Shown piece after piece: positions 11,263 through 23,645 of a stretch of DNA of 64,000 nucleotides. The notes beneath the pieces are model-generated. The model did not search any database, was not told the DNA's origin, and worked only from the letters and a program-made list of their open reading frames with translations. This stretch comes from Paraphaeosphaeria minitans (lineage: Eukaryota; Ascomycota; Dothideomycetes; Pleosporales; Didymosphaeriaceae), in NCBI GenBank assembly GCA_015832175.1, contig WJXW01000018.1:682001-746000 (forward strand), read 5' to 3'. The translations under genes and the position numbers were made by a program. Each line of letters opens with the position of its first letter. The stretch's first letter is position 1.

Positions 11263-12495
11263 GGCGGGCGTCGTGGGCGGTTCGCAGCACTCGAGAGTCG
11301 CGGACCAGTGCTGTGGTGTTGGGGGGTGCGACGCGGTGGATGGGCCGGGCGGGCCTTTCGTGGAAGCGGGCGCTTTGTGAGTTGCGGAGGGGAGCAGAAG
11401 CCAAACCAGCGGCGGGTTGCAAGAGCGAGCGTGGGGGGGAGGGGAGGGGGAAAGCAGTGCAAGGTAGGCGGGCTGGGAGGGGGTGTGTAAAGGAGTGGCA
11501 GGGTCGTGACGTTATGAGTGAGTAGAGTGGAAGAGAGCGGAGACGAGAGGGTGTCAAGTGTTGGAAACCGGGCAGGTGCGCAAGCGGGAGAAGGCGGGCC
11601 CGGGGCTGGAGGCGCTAACTAAGGGGGGTGTGCAGTTGCAGTGGCAGGCGCGAACGACGATGCGGCAGGCGCGAACGATGATGTGGCAGGTGCGAACGAC
11701 GCTCTTGTTGGCACGCGCAGGAGAAGCGAAGAAGAGGCAACAAACGGAAGAAATCCGTTGTTGGAAGCCCGCAGGACAAGAGCAGGGGAGGCTTTCGGGA
11801 TCAGGGCGGACTCTCACAATAGGGGTGAGACGGGCACAGTGCCAAAGTCACATGTGGTCTATCGATAATCATTTAACGGTGCTAAAAGCGTACACGCGGC
11901 TCTACTGCGCTTGCGGATGGATAGGCCTGTCTAGTATCTACGACGCCTGTCTGGTGGATCAACAGCAGAATGCCATTGCTGCTGCTGCCTTTGTTCGTCC
12001 AGAAACGGCCCAAGAGCTGCTTGCCCTGGTCTTCATTCTCCGATGGCTGCATTCGGAGGCGCCCTTGAGCGGAGCACCTGCTGCTCCGCCACAATGCAGA
12101 ACATCCGCTGCCAGGCACAGAGCAGCATCTCATATCTCAAGCCAGGCCTAGAGCAGCCGCCAATTCCCTCATCCAGCGCCCAGATCCTAAACCGGATGCC
12201 CGTCCACCTGTAACTTGGCTGCCGACGTCTACGTCTCATCGACAGCGAAGAGCCTGCTAGCCTTGTTGCGTCGATTCACTGGTCTTTGTTGGCTCACCGT
12301 CATGCGCCGCCTCACCCACTTCCGACCAAGGTACCGCGGCCTTTTCATTACGAGTAGTCGTGCGCTTGCTTTCTCCTTGCACGTAGTCGTGCGCCTAATT
12401 TCTTTCCCTGGACGAACAGGCCTGGCGGATCGTTCGGTTGGCGGTATTTCACGACGCGAACCAGGAGCTTGGCCACGGCAGCACGGCTCAACGCG

Positions 12496-12574
12496 TCCTG
12501 AGCGATACAGATACATCCTAAGCTATACGAATACATCCTGAGCGATACGAATACATCCTGAGTCATACGAATAC
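12496..12574. repeat. Tandem array, four 20-base units
   Basis: Four consecutive units of 20 bases with core TCCTGAGCGATACGAATACA. Copies differ at a few sites. The array follows non-coding DNA and is a minisatellite by structure. Confidence 0.85.
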
Positions 12575-12670
12575 GAGGATTCAACTGACCCGAACTCCAT
12601 GTCGTGTCGACCTGTACGCACTGCGAATACCTACGATACAGACACTACAGAGGCAGTCGACCCTGCATTC

Positions 12671-12774
12671 GCATCCTCAGCAGTACAAACACTACACGCA
12701 TCCTCCGCGATGCAAACACTACACGCATCCTCCGCGATGCAAACACTACACGCATCCTCAGCGATACAAACACC
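12671..12774. repeat. Tandem array, four 27-base units
   Basis: Units start at 12671, 12698, 12725 and 12752 and begin GCATCCTC. The second and third copies are identical; the outer two differ slightly. The unit is a multiple of three, so an ORF runs through it (read as ASSAMQTLH repeats), which I take as chance. Confidence 0.85.
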
Positions 12775-13740
12775 GAACCCTCGCATTGGCATCATCCCAT
12801 TTCAACGCCCGAGGCCATCATCCAATACTCTGAACGTGTCATCAATCGCCCGTCTCACAGCACCCCTTCACCCACCCACCGTACCGGTGGAGCGTGCGTG
12901 CCGCCCTCATCCCAGCCCGCCGCGCTGCACAGCCTCCACCTCCAATTTTCATATCTACCTACCTAGACGACGGCTCCAGATCTGCCAACGTGCTCCAAGC
13001 CTCGACTCCTCGTTGCCCAGATGCTGCGCTGCCGATCCCCATTTCGCTGCCCATTGCAATCATCAACTCCCCCCACAGCAGAGCTGCCTTCTTCGTGGGG
13101 TAGGGGAGTGGATCGCACAGCTGCATGTCCGAAGAAGGCGTAGACGATGCTCCGGGCCACCTGCGAGTCCGAATCCCCATCGACGCCCACGCCCACGCCC
13201 ACGCCCGAAGCCCGCGACAGACAGACAGCGTGCGCGTTCCGTATGACTGCCCGCGCGTGCGCGAGCTACTTTTTTCTTTTTTGGGTTGGTTTCCAACATG
13301 CGCGTGCTTCATTTCCATTGCGGCGATCTGATTGCGCGTCTGAAACACTAGTAGTCGTGGTTTTGCGGAGCGATTCGCACTAGTTTCGCGGTTCACCTCA
13401 TCCGTAAGGTTGCTAGCTGTTGGTCGTGGGTTGACCGCTTGACGTGCGTGCGGTGCGTGCGTGCGTGCGGCGGACAATTGGGTGCTCGGTGAGGTCGCTC
13501 GCTGATGCTTTATAACACTAACGTACGTGCTGCAATCGATCACGTGATAGGTAACTGGACATGGTCTTCCAGGGAGCGCCAGGACCTCATCGCTCACATG
13601 CAATTTTCTGATCGTTGTCTTTTGTCTGAACATGGCCGTCTCGCAACCACCTGCAATGCATGCCATGGCATGTCACTCTGGGAGCTGAACAGGATTGTAG
13701 TAGTATCACATTCATCGTTAATTATCATTAGTCTATGTCT

Positions 13741-13853
13741 CAACCGCTTTCCAATGCTCATCAAGAACATGAGTCTATCAACCGCTTTCCAATGCTCATC
13801 AAGAACATGAGTCTATCAACCGCTTTCCACACTCATCAAAAACATTAGTCCAT
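13741..13853. repeat. Tandem array, 38-base units
   Basis: Two identical 38-base units (13741-13778, 13779-13816) starting CAACCGCTTTCCAATG, then a diverged third copy and further shortened TTTCCACACCCGC pieces up to about 13900. It lies directly downstream of the dehydrogenase stop, so it may be in that gene's 3' UTR. Confidence 0.85.
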
Positions 13854-13919
13854 CAACAGGTTTCCACACCCGCTTTCCACACCCGCTTTCCACTCATCAA
13901 GCAAGCACCTAAAATGCCC

Positions 13920-14915
13920 TCACTGCGGGATCAGTACACCTCTGTACCTCATCTTGCCATCGCGCAGCGTTCCCATCGCCTCCTCGATACCATCCTCGGT
14001 CATCGGGAATTCCATCACAATGGGCTTGATGCTGTGTAGCGCGGCGAAGGCCAACATCTGGCGATGCACAGCTCGTGCGGAAACAGCAACACCCTGAACG
14101 GTGTATCCACCGAGGATGAGCGGGTTCTGCGGGATGACAAAGTCGCCCTCGGACACGGTCAGGGGAATGATGGTCGCGGTCGGCGCAAGCGCAGGAAGCA
14201 CAACACTCCAGTCGGGCATGACGCTGGTCGTCACAACCAAGACATCGATCTTCCTGCCGACATCAATCTCCTTCTTGCCCTTGGTCGCGACGAAGGTGTT
14301 GGCTCCCAGCTTCATGGCCTCCTCCTTCTTGTTATCGGTTCCGCTCAGCACCACGACGTCGCAGCCCATCTTGCTTGCGAACTGGATGGCCAGATGGCCG
14401 AGCCCGCCCACGCCCATGATGCCGACGCGGTCCGTGGGCTTGACGCCCGTGGCGTGCAGGGCGTTGAACACGGTCGCACCACCGCACATGAGCGGCGCCG
14501 CCTCGACGTCGGTCAACGCATCCGGGATCTTGAAGAGGAAGGCCTCGCGCCACACGCCGTGCGACGCAAAGGATCCCTGGTCCGTGTTGGCGATGCCGTA
14601 CATCTTGCGCTTGGGGCAGTACTGCTCGCGCCCGGAGAGGCAGTACTCGCACTGGCCGCACGAGTCGTGCTCGTATCCCCAGCCGACGCGGTCTCCCTTC
14701 TTGAGAGAGCCGACGCCCGGGCCGACGTCCTCGACGACACCGGCGCCTTCGTGGCCCAGCGCCATGTCTGCGTGCTTGTAATGCTCGTCTGTCCCGCACA
14801 ATCCCGAGGCGGTGACTTTGACGAGGACGTCATCGTTCTTCAGGTCGGGCCGGGTGGTTTGGGCTTTTACGATCCTGCCCGAGTCGGAGCCTTTGTAGAC
14901 GGTGAAGGAGGGCAT
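13920..14915 (-). CDS. Zinc-dependent alcohol dehydrogenase (MDR superfamily, CAD-like)
   Basis: Single exon, 331 residues, the usual size for the family. Catalytic zinc ligands are Cys40 (GLCGTD), His55 with Glu56 (GHEGAG) and Cys144 (PLMCGG). The structural zinc lobe is intact with Cys86, Cys89, Cys92 and Cys100 (CGQCEYCLSGREQYC). The dinucleotide-binding glycine motif is GVGGLG at 168-173. The order of motifs fits medium-chain NADP-dependent cinnamyl/aryl or aliphatic alcohol dehydrogenases of the ADH-VI type, which interconvert aldehydes and alcohols in the cytosol. Substrate and cofactor preference cannot be read with certainty. All key residues are present and there is no sign of decay. 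Confidence 0.92.
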   Translation of the reverse strand: MPSFTVYKGSDSGRIVKAQTTRPDLKNDDVLVKVTASGLCGTDEHYKHADMALGHEGAGVVEDVGPGVGSLKKGDRVGWGYEHDSCGQCEYCLSGREQYCPKRKMYGIANTDQGSFASHGVWREAFLFKIPDALTDVEAAPLMCGGATVFNALHATGVKPTDRVGIMGVGGLGHLAIQFASKMGCDVVVLSGTDNKKEEAMKLGANTFVATKGKKEIDVGRKIDVLVVTTSVMPDWSVVLPALAPTATIIPLTVSEGDFVIPQNPLILGGYTVQGVAVSARAVHRQMLAFAALHSIKPIVMEFPMTEDGIEEAMGTLRDGKMRYRGVLIPQ

Positions 14916-17150
14916 GTTGGAGTGTCGTTATCCTTGTCGATTCGTATGGGAGTGAGGGTTTCTGAATTCGGGAGTGGGGTGCAAAAGCGACGCTGGGCTA
15001 TTGCTGAATGCTGGTTATGAAGAGCTCGTTGACCAAAGGCGAGCTGCGACAAAGGCAGACTCTTATACCCCTCTACCGTCAACGTACCCACAACTCCTCC
15101 CGGTGCTGTTTTTTGCGCATCTGCACAGCTACGCTTGCCCTGCTAACTCCGTTAGATCCTTCCCTTGGACGTGTTCACAAATGCGTAGCTAACCATGACG
15201 TCGCACGTTTAGCTACTCATCAGGTCCTGTTCAATTCGAGCGTACCTAATTTGAACGTCCAAGATGGCAGATTAGGTATAGCGCTACGAATCAGACTTTG
15301 TAGCGTAATCCAGAAGCCCGTCCACGTAAGCAGGAAAATCACTAATCACGCTCGAATTCACAATCTCCATCTCGGTCAACCTTTGCTGCATCGGCCGCCG
15401 CTAGCACTTGCATTCTCCATCGGGCCGTTGGAACATATCGACACGCCCCCCTAGTCCCATGCCAGCGGCGGGTTATTATTCTTATTATTCAGCGGAGCGC
15501 ACGCAGACAAGGTGCAACGATCAAGATCAACTGGATGCAATACAGTAGAGTTTTTCTAATGCCGGTTGAGCTAGATCACACCTTGCACCCAATTATACAA
15601 GCTGTACGTTCTTTCTGATTTTACATTCTATTCTGCTTCCTGATCAGATCGTTTATCATTAGCCAACCGGCGTTAGAAAAACTCTACGGTAGCTAGATAG
15701 ATAGATGACAATGCGATGCAATCACCGCCCCACACCGACGAGCGCCTAGAACCGCACGGCCAAAGTCGGCGCCAATCCCCGGTCACATCAACCTGGGAAT
15801 CCGCACAGCGAAAGATATCCGAACTTGTGCCCATACTCGCAGACGCAAACGTCATGTCTACACAGCGTCCATCATTCCCTCGTTCCCGCTTATAAGTATC
15901 CCTAAAGTACACACGTCGCGCGGCTACGGCTCGGTCTCGGGCTTGCACTTGCCCAACAGAGGTAGAGAGAGTCCTGGTTCGGCCCGGCCTCTCTCGTGCC
16001 ACTCCGGACAGCCCTGCAGGTTACTAGGTAGGTAGGTAGGTAGGTAGGTAAGCTACCGAGTGTGAGCATCCGTTCCGGACGGACTTTAAACGCCATCTCC
16101 CGCACCCTCCCTACATACCTCGGTACCGACCCGTGAACCAATTCTAAGCCCCGGCGTCGCGCGCCCCACTCTCTGTCACTGCGTGGGATGCTAGATAGAT
16201 ATCTACCTTCTCGTACGTACTGTGTAGATACTAAAAGCGCGGCCATCAGTAAGCGACGCACTCAGTCATCTCTATCAAGCTTTGTCCTTTCGCGTGCAAG
16301 CTGCCAACGAACAACGAACAACGCAACGAACAACGCAACGCAATGCCAGAAAGAAAAAGACATGGGTGGGGTCATTAGCTTTCCGGGGGCGAACAGTCTC
16401 GCCGTCGAAGAAGCCTTTCCCCTCGGGCCTCGACTTCAAACGTGCCGGTGGGCAACATACGTAGGGAAGAAATCTGCGGTGTCGAGTAGGTAGGATACCG
16501 TATCTAGTCTACTGGCCGGCGGCTATCGTACCCCAACACCGACAGCCATCACGCGGGGACCAGACTGCTCGTACCTGGCCACGCGGATCGGAAAAGAACC
16601 CACCGCGACCTCGGATTCGTTGACGGATGCCCTCATCAACCGGGGGTGGTGCATGCACTGCACGATTCACGATGGCAAGACGCATCAATCCACGGGCCCA
16701 GCCTCCCTTGTACCCGTGCAGAGAAGATGGATAGCTACCAAACGAAACCCGCTGCCGTGGACGAGACGATGGCGTGCGCTGCCCATGTTGCATGTTGCAT
16801 GTTGCATGACGATGATGATGGGCGCAAGGTAGACGGCACATGGTACGGGTGGACAACCTATATTGCAAAGGCTTCGGTCCGTGGAAAGGCACCCAGAACA
16901 TGATGGGACCTGTCTGGAAACCATTGCTTTCACAACCACAAAGAATGCAGCACACTGAAAACCAAAAAAAAACGAGATGCAATGCGGTAGTTCCACATTC
17001 GGTATCCATCTAAGAGAAACAAACAAAAAAAAAACTCGCTACAATGGATGCATGTGAATCGTCCAACCCGTCATGCCAATGTCATAACACGCAGCATTGA
17101 CGCTGAACCCCACGCTCCCCTTGAACGCCATCGTTAAACCCTTCGTCCTT
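14916..17150. other. Intergenic region with a MITE and AGGT microsatellite
   Basis: About 2.2 kb, containing the dehydrogenase promoter side and the 3' flank of the large disordered-protein gene. It holds a MITE at 15541-15691 (separate entry), an (AGGT)n run at 16026-16050, a CAACGAACAACG-type repeat at 16303-16342 and a (GTTGCAT)n run at 16788-16808. Other ORFs are unsupported. Confidence 0.5.
15541..15691. mobile_element. MITE-like element with 29-base terminal inverted repeats
   Basis: The left end (15541-15569, starting TACAGTAGAG) and the reverse complement of the right end (15663-15691, starting TACCGTAGAG) match at 26 of 29 positions. The element is 151 bases including outer TA dinucleotides, and the 93-base interior has no coding capacity. 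TA flanks followed by CAGT... ends are typical of Tc1/mariner-derived MITEs in ascomycetes. The pairing is seen directly; the superfamily is inferred. Confidence 0.8.
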
Positions 17151-20100
17151 CTAGAAAATCTCCGAGTCGAGACTGCTTCGGTAACTCTCCAAGCTCTCCG
17201 TATCTGCTACTTCCAAGTTAGCATGGAGTCATTCCACAAGAGAAAGTGGTAAGAACGTACCAGCGACAGGCTTCCTTCTGATAACCGTGTCGGAATGTTG
17301 CAGCTCCGTCTGGCTGTGCTGAGGTTGAGGACTCTTGCTGCCCATGGGACGAGGCCCCGTGATCCTGCGCTGCGGGCTTGTGATGCTCAGGTTCTGGCTG
17401 CTCGGGCGGGGCGATGGAGTCGGGGTATACTGATCACGATTAGTCGGCGGCTTGAGACAGTGCAGTGACATCGGTGACTTACGCGGACTCCCCTATCTGT
17501 CTCGAGCGAATAGCGCACTTCTTGAATGGGTGCCAACGGCGTCAGGGTCCCCTGGCCGCCATACTCGTTAGGCGAGCTGTACATCTGCCTGGCTTGTCCG
17601 TGTCCCGCAAGGGGCTGCTGGGGTGGGATCAACGGACCATCATCTAGGATCTTGGGCGGCCTGGGAGGAGCTTGCTGCTCGGATGCGGAGTGCTGGCTGT
17701 ATCCGCCCTCTGAAGAGATGGGCGACAAGTTACCGGCATTGTAACTAGTACCGCCGCCAGACATGCGGTTGCGTGCCAATGAAGGGTTGCTGCCCCACTG
17801 GTCCGAGTAGTCTGGTGACCGGACTGGGTCGAATATCCGGGCTTGCTGGTCCAACTGGTTGGTGTGGCGGCCGGTAGGACCATGCTTAGGCTGCGGATGC
17901 TGCAGGTTTAAAGAATTGCGATGAGCCTGATACTTGGGATCTTCCATAGCGTACTGCTCCGCATCTTCGGGAACGAGCGGTGAAGGAGACCGAACCGACT
18001 CACGTCCATCCCTAGGGAGAGATGCGGTAGATCGCATTCGGTCATCCTCGTTCACCTCGTACTGCCCATCGCCAAAGGGCATGTCAACTCGGGAACCGGA
18101 TCGCGAGCCGCTGGAGTACGGACGCCTTTCCTCCCCTGAACCGCTGTTGCGAGGCAGGCTTTCCGAGTCGCGGTTCGTGGAAGCCGTCGTCTTTGACCAC
18201 CTTGAGATCTTCGGTATGCCAAAGATGGAAGATGAGTTTGATTTGTGCTTACGCTTGGGTGTGTTCTCTTGGCTTTGAGATTCTCGGGACGGCTTGGCTG
18301 CTTGCGGAGGAGTGTCGTGCGTGAGGCTGTTGTTACGACGAGCTTCCTGCGTCGGAGTAGTCATACGTTCAGTGTTCTCAAACTGAGGTTCGTCTTCCGG
18401 ATACTCTTCGTCATCCTCTTCGTGTACGGTGCTTATCCGTTGAGTTTGAGGGACGTCGTATCCGGAGTGCAGATCTTGTATGCGACGCGAAGTGGAAGGG
18501 TTGGACAAGTAGCCAGACTGGTTTGGCGATGAGGCAGTGTTCGCCCGGCCTTCCGGCTCATAGCCGGATTCGGGAGCACCGGGATCATTCGCGCGCATGT
18601 TTTCGTACGAGGTCATACTGTTTGTGCGTTGTTGATCTAGCGTTAGTTGGTGCACCTGCTTCAGGCCTTCAACATCTCCCAGAAGCTGCATGAGCATGGC
18701 CTCGATGTTTTTGATGTCCTTGTCTCCCTTGGAGCCCAAGCCCTTAAGAGCGCGCTTGAAAACATTCGTCTTTTTAGTCTCATAGTCAAGGTCATCAGCG
18801 GAAGACCGAGGAGCTCGAGGAGAGCCTGCGGGCTGCGGGCGAGGACCGCCAATGATACGCTGCTCTGCCAAGCCCACCCGCTTGTCAGCGTTGTTCATGA
18901 CCATAGAGTCTTGGACGCGGATGAACTGTTTGAGTTCTTCAAAAGTGTTGCGCATCTCGGCTGCACTCCGCACCAGGGTCACCAGAATTTCAGTATCGCG
19001 AGCGTTCCTTTGCGCATCACGCACAGTCAAGTGGTCCATCAGAGCCACGATATCCTTCGACTCAATCCGATCGAGGCCCTTTCCAGTTGCTGAATCGTAG
19101 AGGGGTGAGGCCATCCCGTGAGAGTTGCCACTCGAGTGACGGGCATGCTTAGCATCGGTGGTGCTGAAAGGATCCTCCCCGTCCAGAGGTGACTCATCGT
19201 GCTCGTCCCTCTCCCCGTCATAGAGCCTCTGGTGGCGCATATCCGGTGTATGAGCTCCCGGTTGATGGGCTGATTGGTAGCCTTCGTCTTTCCAAAGTGC
19301 TGGACTCCGCGAGGGCGTCCACTCACGGGAGTACGAATTCTTTGCATGTAATGGCTCTTGCTGATCAAAGTGCAGTTCGTAGTTGTCACTCGCCATGCTG
19401 TCACGCTGCTGATCGAAATCGGGACTTTCATTCCGTGAGTGAGCTGCTGCGGCTGCGGCGAGTCCGGTAGTAGCACCAGCAGCTGCAACCTTTCCATAAG
19501 ATCGTGATGGTGTCCGCTGCTCACGTTCTTCCTGTCTGCTCAGAAGCTCCTCCGTACGATCATCGTACTGGGCGCCACCAGGGCCGTTGATGATAGATGG
19601 GTTTGTGATGACTTCGGATTCATCGTCTACTCCGTATCCATATTCAGGTTCCACGTAGCCGGTTGGTATTGCGTTGTGATTCATCTGCGGCTCATCTTGA
19701 AGTGACACAGAGAGGCTCTGTCGTGGCGAGTTGCCAGTTCCCGACTTTTCAGCCAGTGTTTGAGCTTGACCGCGGATCGCATTCCACCTTTCACGGCTAG
19801 GCTGTTCGTGCAGCTCCGACAGCTCGGAATCTTCTCCCATGTGCTGATAGTCTGGACTTGGGCTGACGCGTGACAACCTGCTCTTTCCTTTCACAGGGCT
19901 TGTGGTTGACGACTGAAAACTAAGGCTCGAAGGTTCAAGCAAAGATGCCACTGCCGACTCGACAGCAAGAGGTGTATGGACGTATTCTGGGTTTAAACCG
20001 ACCTTGCGGATGTCCTGGCCGAGAGACGGTCGTTGTTCATCTCGCTCCGGGTAAGGTCCTTCGCTCTCCTCGGTGTAACCGGTCATTCGTCGAGAGTCGG

Positions 20101-22435
20101 CGCCGGGTGAGTCACGCAAGCTAGCTTCATACTCCCTTCTATACCGTTCATTCTGCTCATGGTTCTTCTCGAAGAATTCATCGACATCGCGTGGAGTATC
20201 TGGTTCGCCAAAGACTTCCTTTGTTCGCTCCAGGCTGACGCCTTGCGGGCGCTTTCGCGTTCGTGCAGCTCTCGTACTTGGTGAAGATTCGAAAGACTGG
20301 ATGGAAAGGGTGGACTGCGGCCGTGCGCCGTTTCGCCCAGCTGAGGATATAGAGGCACCGCTATGTACTGAGCGCAGCTGACGTGGAGAACCAGTCTCCA
20401 CCACCTCTCGATAGCTGGCTTCGCTTTGGATGGGGCTGAGACCCCTTGTGGGTGTTGCTTCGGCGATTTCATACTGAGGGTTTTGCGGTGCAGCGCGCTC
20501 AATGGCGCGAGCCTTGGCCACCGCAGCCGCTTCCTGTGCTACCGCTGAAGCTTCTCTGGTCCTGGAAAAGTAACTTCGGTCACTCTTGGCACTAACAGCA
20601 CCCTGCGAGTGGTTGCTGTGAGCAGTTCCAAGGCTCCTTTGGGTTGGTGTATTAGGTGTACGCGTAGGGGTGCGTGGAGATGGCGAAGCGAATCCGCGCG
20701 CTACTTCTCGAAGTGGAGCTTCCGCGCTGGTTTGTCTTGAAGAGCTCGATTCTGGACGCTCTCGCGTCTCTGTTTCCGCTGATAATATCGAAGCACGCGT
20801 CAACTCGGAGCCTTGCAATTCGCTATGCAGCATTGGAAGCGGAGGTACGTATGGTTCTGTGTACGGCGTTTCGAAAACCTCGTCTTCTATGCTTTCCGAG
20901 ATACTTGCTGTCCTGCTTCGGCTCTTCGAATGTCGCTTTCTCCTCTCTTTGCGTTCTGCCTTCTCCTCTTCGCGGGCAGTGTGGCCTTTCAAAGCCGCAG
21001 CAGTGAGTCCGGATGCAGCGAGCCCTGCCAAAGCAGCATCGCGGGTCGAGTGTCGGCTGCTGTCCTTGCTCTTCTTGTGGCGAATCTTCTCTTCGGTGGG
21101 CTCAGCATAGCTGCGCTCAGACACTGAGCCACGACTTGACCGTTGATGGCGACTCGAGCTTCCAGAGAGGACTGTACCGGGGTCGTTTTCGTCCCGGTTG
21201 AGGACAACCTTTGGTTTGCCATCGTGGATGTGCGGCGCGCTTGACGACTTGGACACTCGCCGACGAGAGCTATCGCGGGACTTTATCGATTCTGCTGCCT
21301 CATAAGTGCTATCGCGAGACATGGTCTCGAACTTTGCGGCGTTCTTCTGCGTGCGCTGTTCCTCTTTCAATGCAGTTAGCTCAGGTAAGATGAGACGCTT
21401 GATGGCATCTTCAACGGTCGCCAGCAGCTTGGGATTGTTGATCGACGAGGTTCCAGAAACTGCCGAGCGCATGGACTGTGTGTCGCCGGAGCGGCGGTGG
21501 ACATTGGAAGACAGTAGGCTAGACTCGGTCCCGCTGATGCCACTCATCTCCTCCTCGCGGCGTGATCTGCTCATCCTGCGATGCGATTTGCGATTTGCGG
21601 TGAGCTCTTCTTTGCTGCCTGTCCTAGGCTTGGATTTGGACGAGGCGCTTTCCGTGGGTTTTTGCTGCAACTTCTCCATTACACGAGCCGTTATCCTTTC
21701 CTTGCTCAAGCTCCTGCTACGCTGCCGTGTGGGAGCTTTCAGCGTGTCGGAAACCTCCTTTGATGCTAGAACTTGGTCGCGCTCCAAACTGCGGCTGCGC
21801 CGACGGCCCAGAGGTTTGATAATGGGCTCGCCTTCCAACATACTGTCCGGGGGCATGGAGGATATGTCCGAGGCCATTGGAACGAAGCGTCCGCCGTCGT
21901 CAGACAGGTCGCTAGCGTTCTGAAGAACCTCGATCTCGACAGGCGGGATTGAGGAAACGTTGGAGCCGTCCGAGTAGGAGACGTCGGTGTTGGTGTGGTG
22001 TATAAGTTGGTCGCGGGGCTTGCTGCCCAAGGATACACGCCGAGTATAGAGCGGCTTTCGTGTGTTGCGGGAGGTGTGGGTAATCTGCACGTGGTCGTTG
22101 GCAGTCGCAGACTTGTTCTTGCGGGAGGATGGGGTGACTCGCACGCGGACGCTGGGGCGCGAGTTGACCTTGCCTTCGGACTTGCCGCCCTCGAAGTACT
22201 CGATGAGCAGCGAGGTTTGCGAGGGGTACTTCTTGTGGAAGCCGGCTTGCTGCTTGGTGGTGTTGATGGTGACGGGGGTGCCGTCCTCGGGGATGGAATA
22301 AGATGTTTTGTCGGTACGCGACGAGATGTTGGTATCCACGTCGTCGCGGAGACTGGTGTCGTTGTCTACGGAGCTTAGAGTCGAAGGTTCAGTAGGTGCC
22401 GGGAGAGGGGGTCGTTGGGTGTCCAAGCCCATCAT
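17151..22435 (-). CDS. Large disordered protein of unknown function with one helical conserved region
   Basis: Three exons, 22435-17483, 17429-17261 and 17206-17151, with introns of 53 and 54 bases (GTAAGT and GTACGT donors, in phase), give 1,725 residues. Most of the protein is Ser/Arg/Glu-rich and disordered, with many RRSRS-like and SPxP-like sites. A start region around residues 60-105 (HKKYPSQTSLLIEYFEGGK; RVRVTPSSRK) and a helical stretch at about 1130-1275 (DIVALMDHLTVRD, RNTFEELKQFIRVQD, FKRALKGLGSKGDKDIKNIE) look conserved. The last exon ends ESYRSSLDSEIF. I have seen this type only as a hypothetical ascomycete protein and assign no function. An Ala-rich patch (AAAGATTGLAAAAAAH) lies near residue 1,000. 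The two tiny 3' exons are supported by frame and splice sites. Confidence 0.85.
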
Positions 22436-23645
22436 GAGTCCAAGCGGGTCCTAGAAACTGAAGCCGTGAAGGGACGACATGGGGGATGGATGGTAGCGAA
22501 CGATGTCCAGGTGAAATGGGTAGGCGGGGGCCTTGAGCGGCGCAAAGTCGGGTCAGTGATCCTCGACAGTGTTGGGCCAGAATGTGCCTCACGGGCCGGA
22601 GCGCACAGCTAAGGATAGCGAATGTGACGAGGGCAATTAGTACATGGCGGCCGAAGAGATGGAGGCGTGTCCAGGTCTGCTGCGACGTGGGCGTTTGTCG
22701 GAAGGGCGACGAGCTGGGAAGGCGCCGACAAGTGCAGCGTCGAGCTGGCTGCGCGAGGTGAGGTGAAGTGAGGTGAGGTGAGGTGAGGTGAGGTGAGGCG
22801 AGGCGAGGTGAGGCAATGGAGGAACGAGGAAGGCGCTGCAATTGCGGCGAGGCAGCAGCGATGGGCAGCCAACGTACCAGTGGCGGGGACGGGCACAAGG
22901 AAATGCAGTGGGCGCAACTGGGGCAGTCGGTGGTGAGGGAGGATAGCTGGAGGAGGCACCGGGACAGACACCAGAGGTGAGGTGGGCTGGGGTTGTGGAG
23001 AGCAAGCAGGCAAGGCGGGTCAAGGTTGGAAAAGCAACCCTGTCGCTTCGAAGGCTAGGTACGGTACGGCGTAGATAGCTAGGTACCTACCTACCTACCT
23101 ACCTACCTACCTACTCACTGTACCTACGAGTAAGCGCCGGCAGCGGGTTGTCGGAGCGCTAGCTATCTACCTACCTAGACGACCTATTCTCCCGTACAAA
23201 AAGAAAGCTGAGAAGCCTGCGGTTTGGAAATTGCGAAGACGTGCAGCGATTGGGACCCGTGAAGACGTGCAGCGGCTGGAACCCGTGAAGAGGAGCGAAA
23301 AGGCGTCTGCAGGCCACGTTACGTTCGCTCTCCCATTCCAGCCACCTGTCGCGACCTTTGTGGCACTTTGGCACGGCTTCTCCACCGCGTGGCCTCGACC
23401 TCGCCATGCACCTCCTGCATGTCTCTACTGTGTATGTCTATAGTGTAGGTAGACTACCTACATTCCACACGACACCCAGGTGGACTGCATGGACTAGGTA
23501 GGTAGGTAGGTAGGTAGGTAGGTAGGTAGGTAGACGCCCGCCAGCCGCCCGCGATGCAAAAAAAGGTGGCTGGTGCCGCTGCATCTGCATCTGCATCTGC
23601 ATCTGCGCGCCAGGCCGTCACATTGCATCCCGGCCCCTCCTGGTC

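Larger units (their letters stand above)
11263..13919. other. Long intergenic region with three tandem-repeat arrays
   Basis: About 2.6 kb between the TRP-like gene start and the dehydrogenase stop. A G/A-rich leader lies at 11390-11560, and a degenerate repeat containing GCGAACGA motifs at 11640-11705. Three clear tandem arrays are listed separately. ORFs of up to 235 residues here translate repeat or low-complexity DNA and lack domain features, so none is called as a gene. Confidence 0.5.

Noticed and set aside
10624..11490. 288-residue plus-strand ORF opposite the TRP-like gene
   Set aside because: Gly/Val/Asp-rich shadow of the GC-biased third positions of the real minus-strand gene.
12496..12774. 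Tandem arrays as a CRISPR-like array
   Set aside because: Units are directly adjacent with no unique spacers, and the organism is a eukaryote.
12599..13246. 215-residue plus-strand ORF
   Set aside because: It runs through the 27-base tandem array (a multiple of three keeps it open) and through low-complexity DNA; no domain or splice support.
12959..13666. 235-residue minus-strand ORF
   Set aside because: Mostly a reading of GTGGGCGTGGGC-type repeats, with no family signature; composition is not coding-like.
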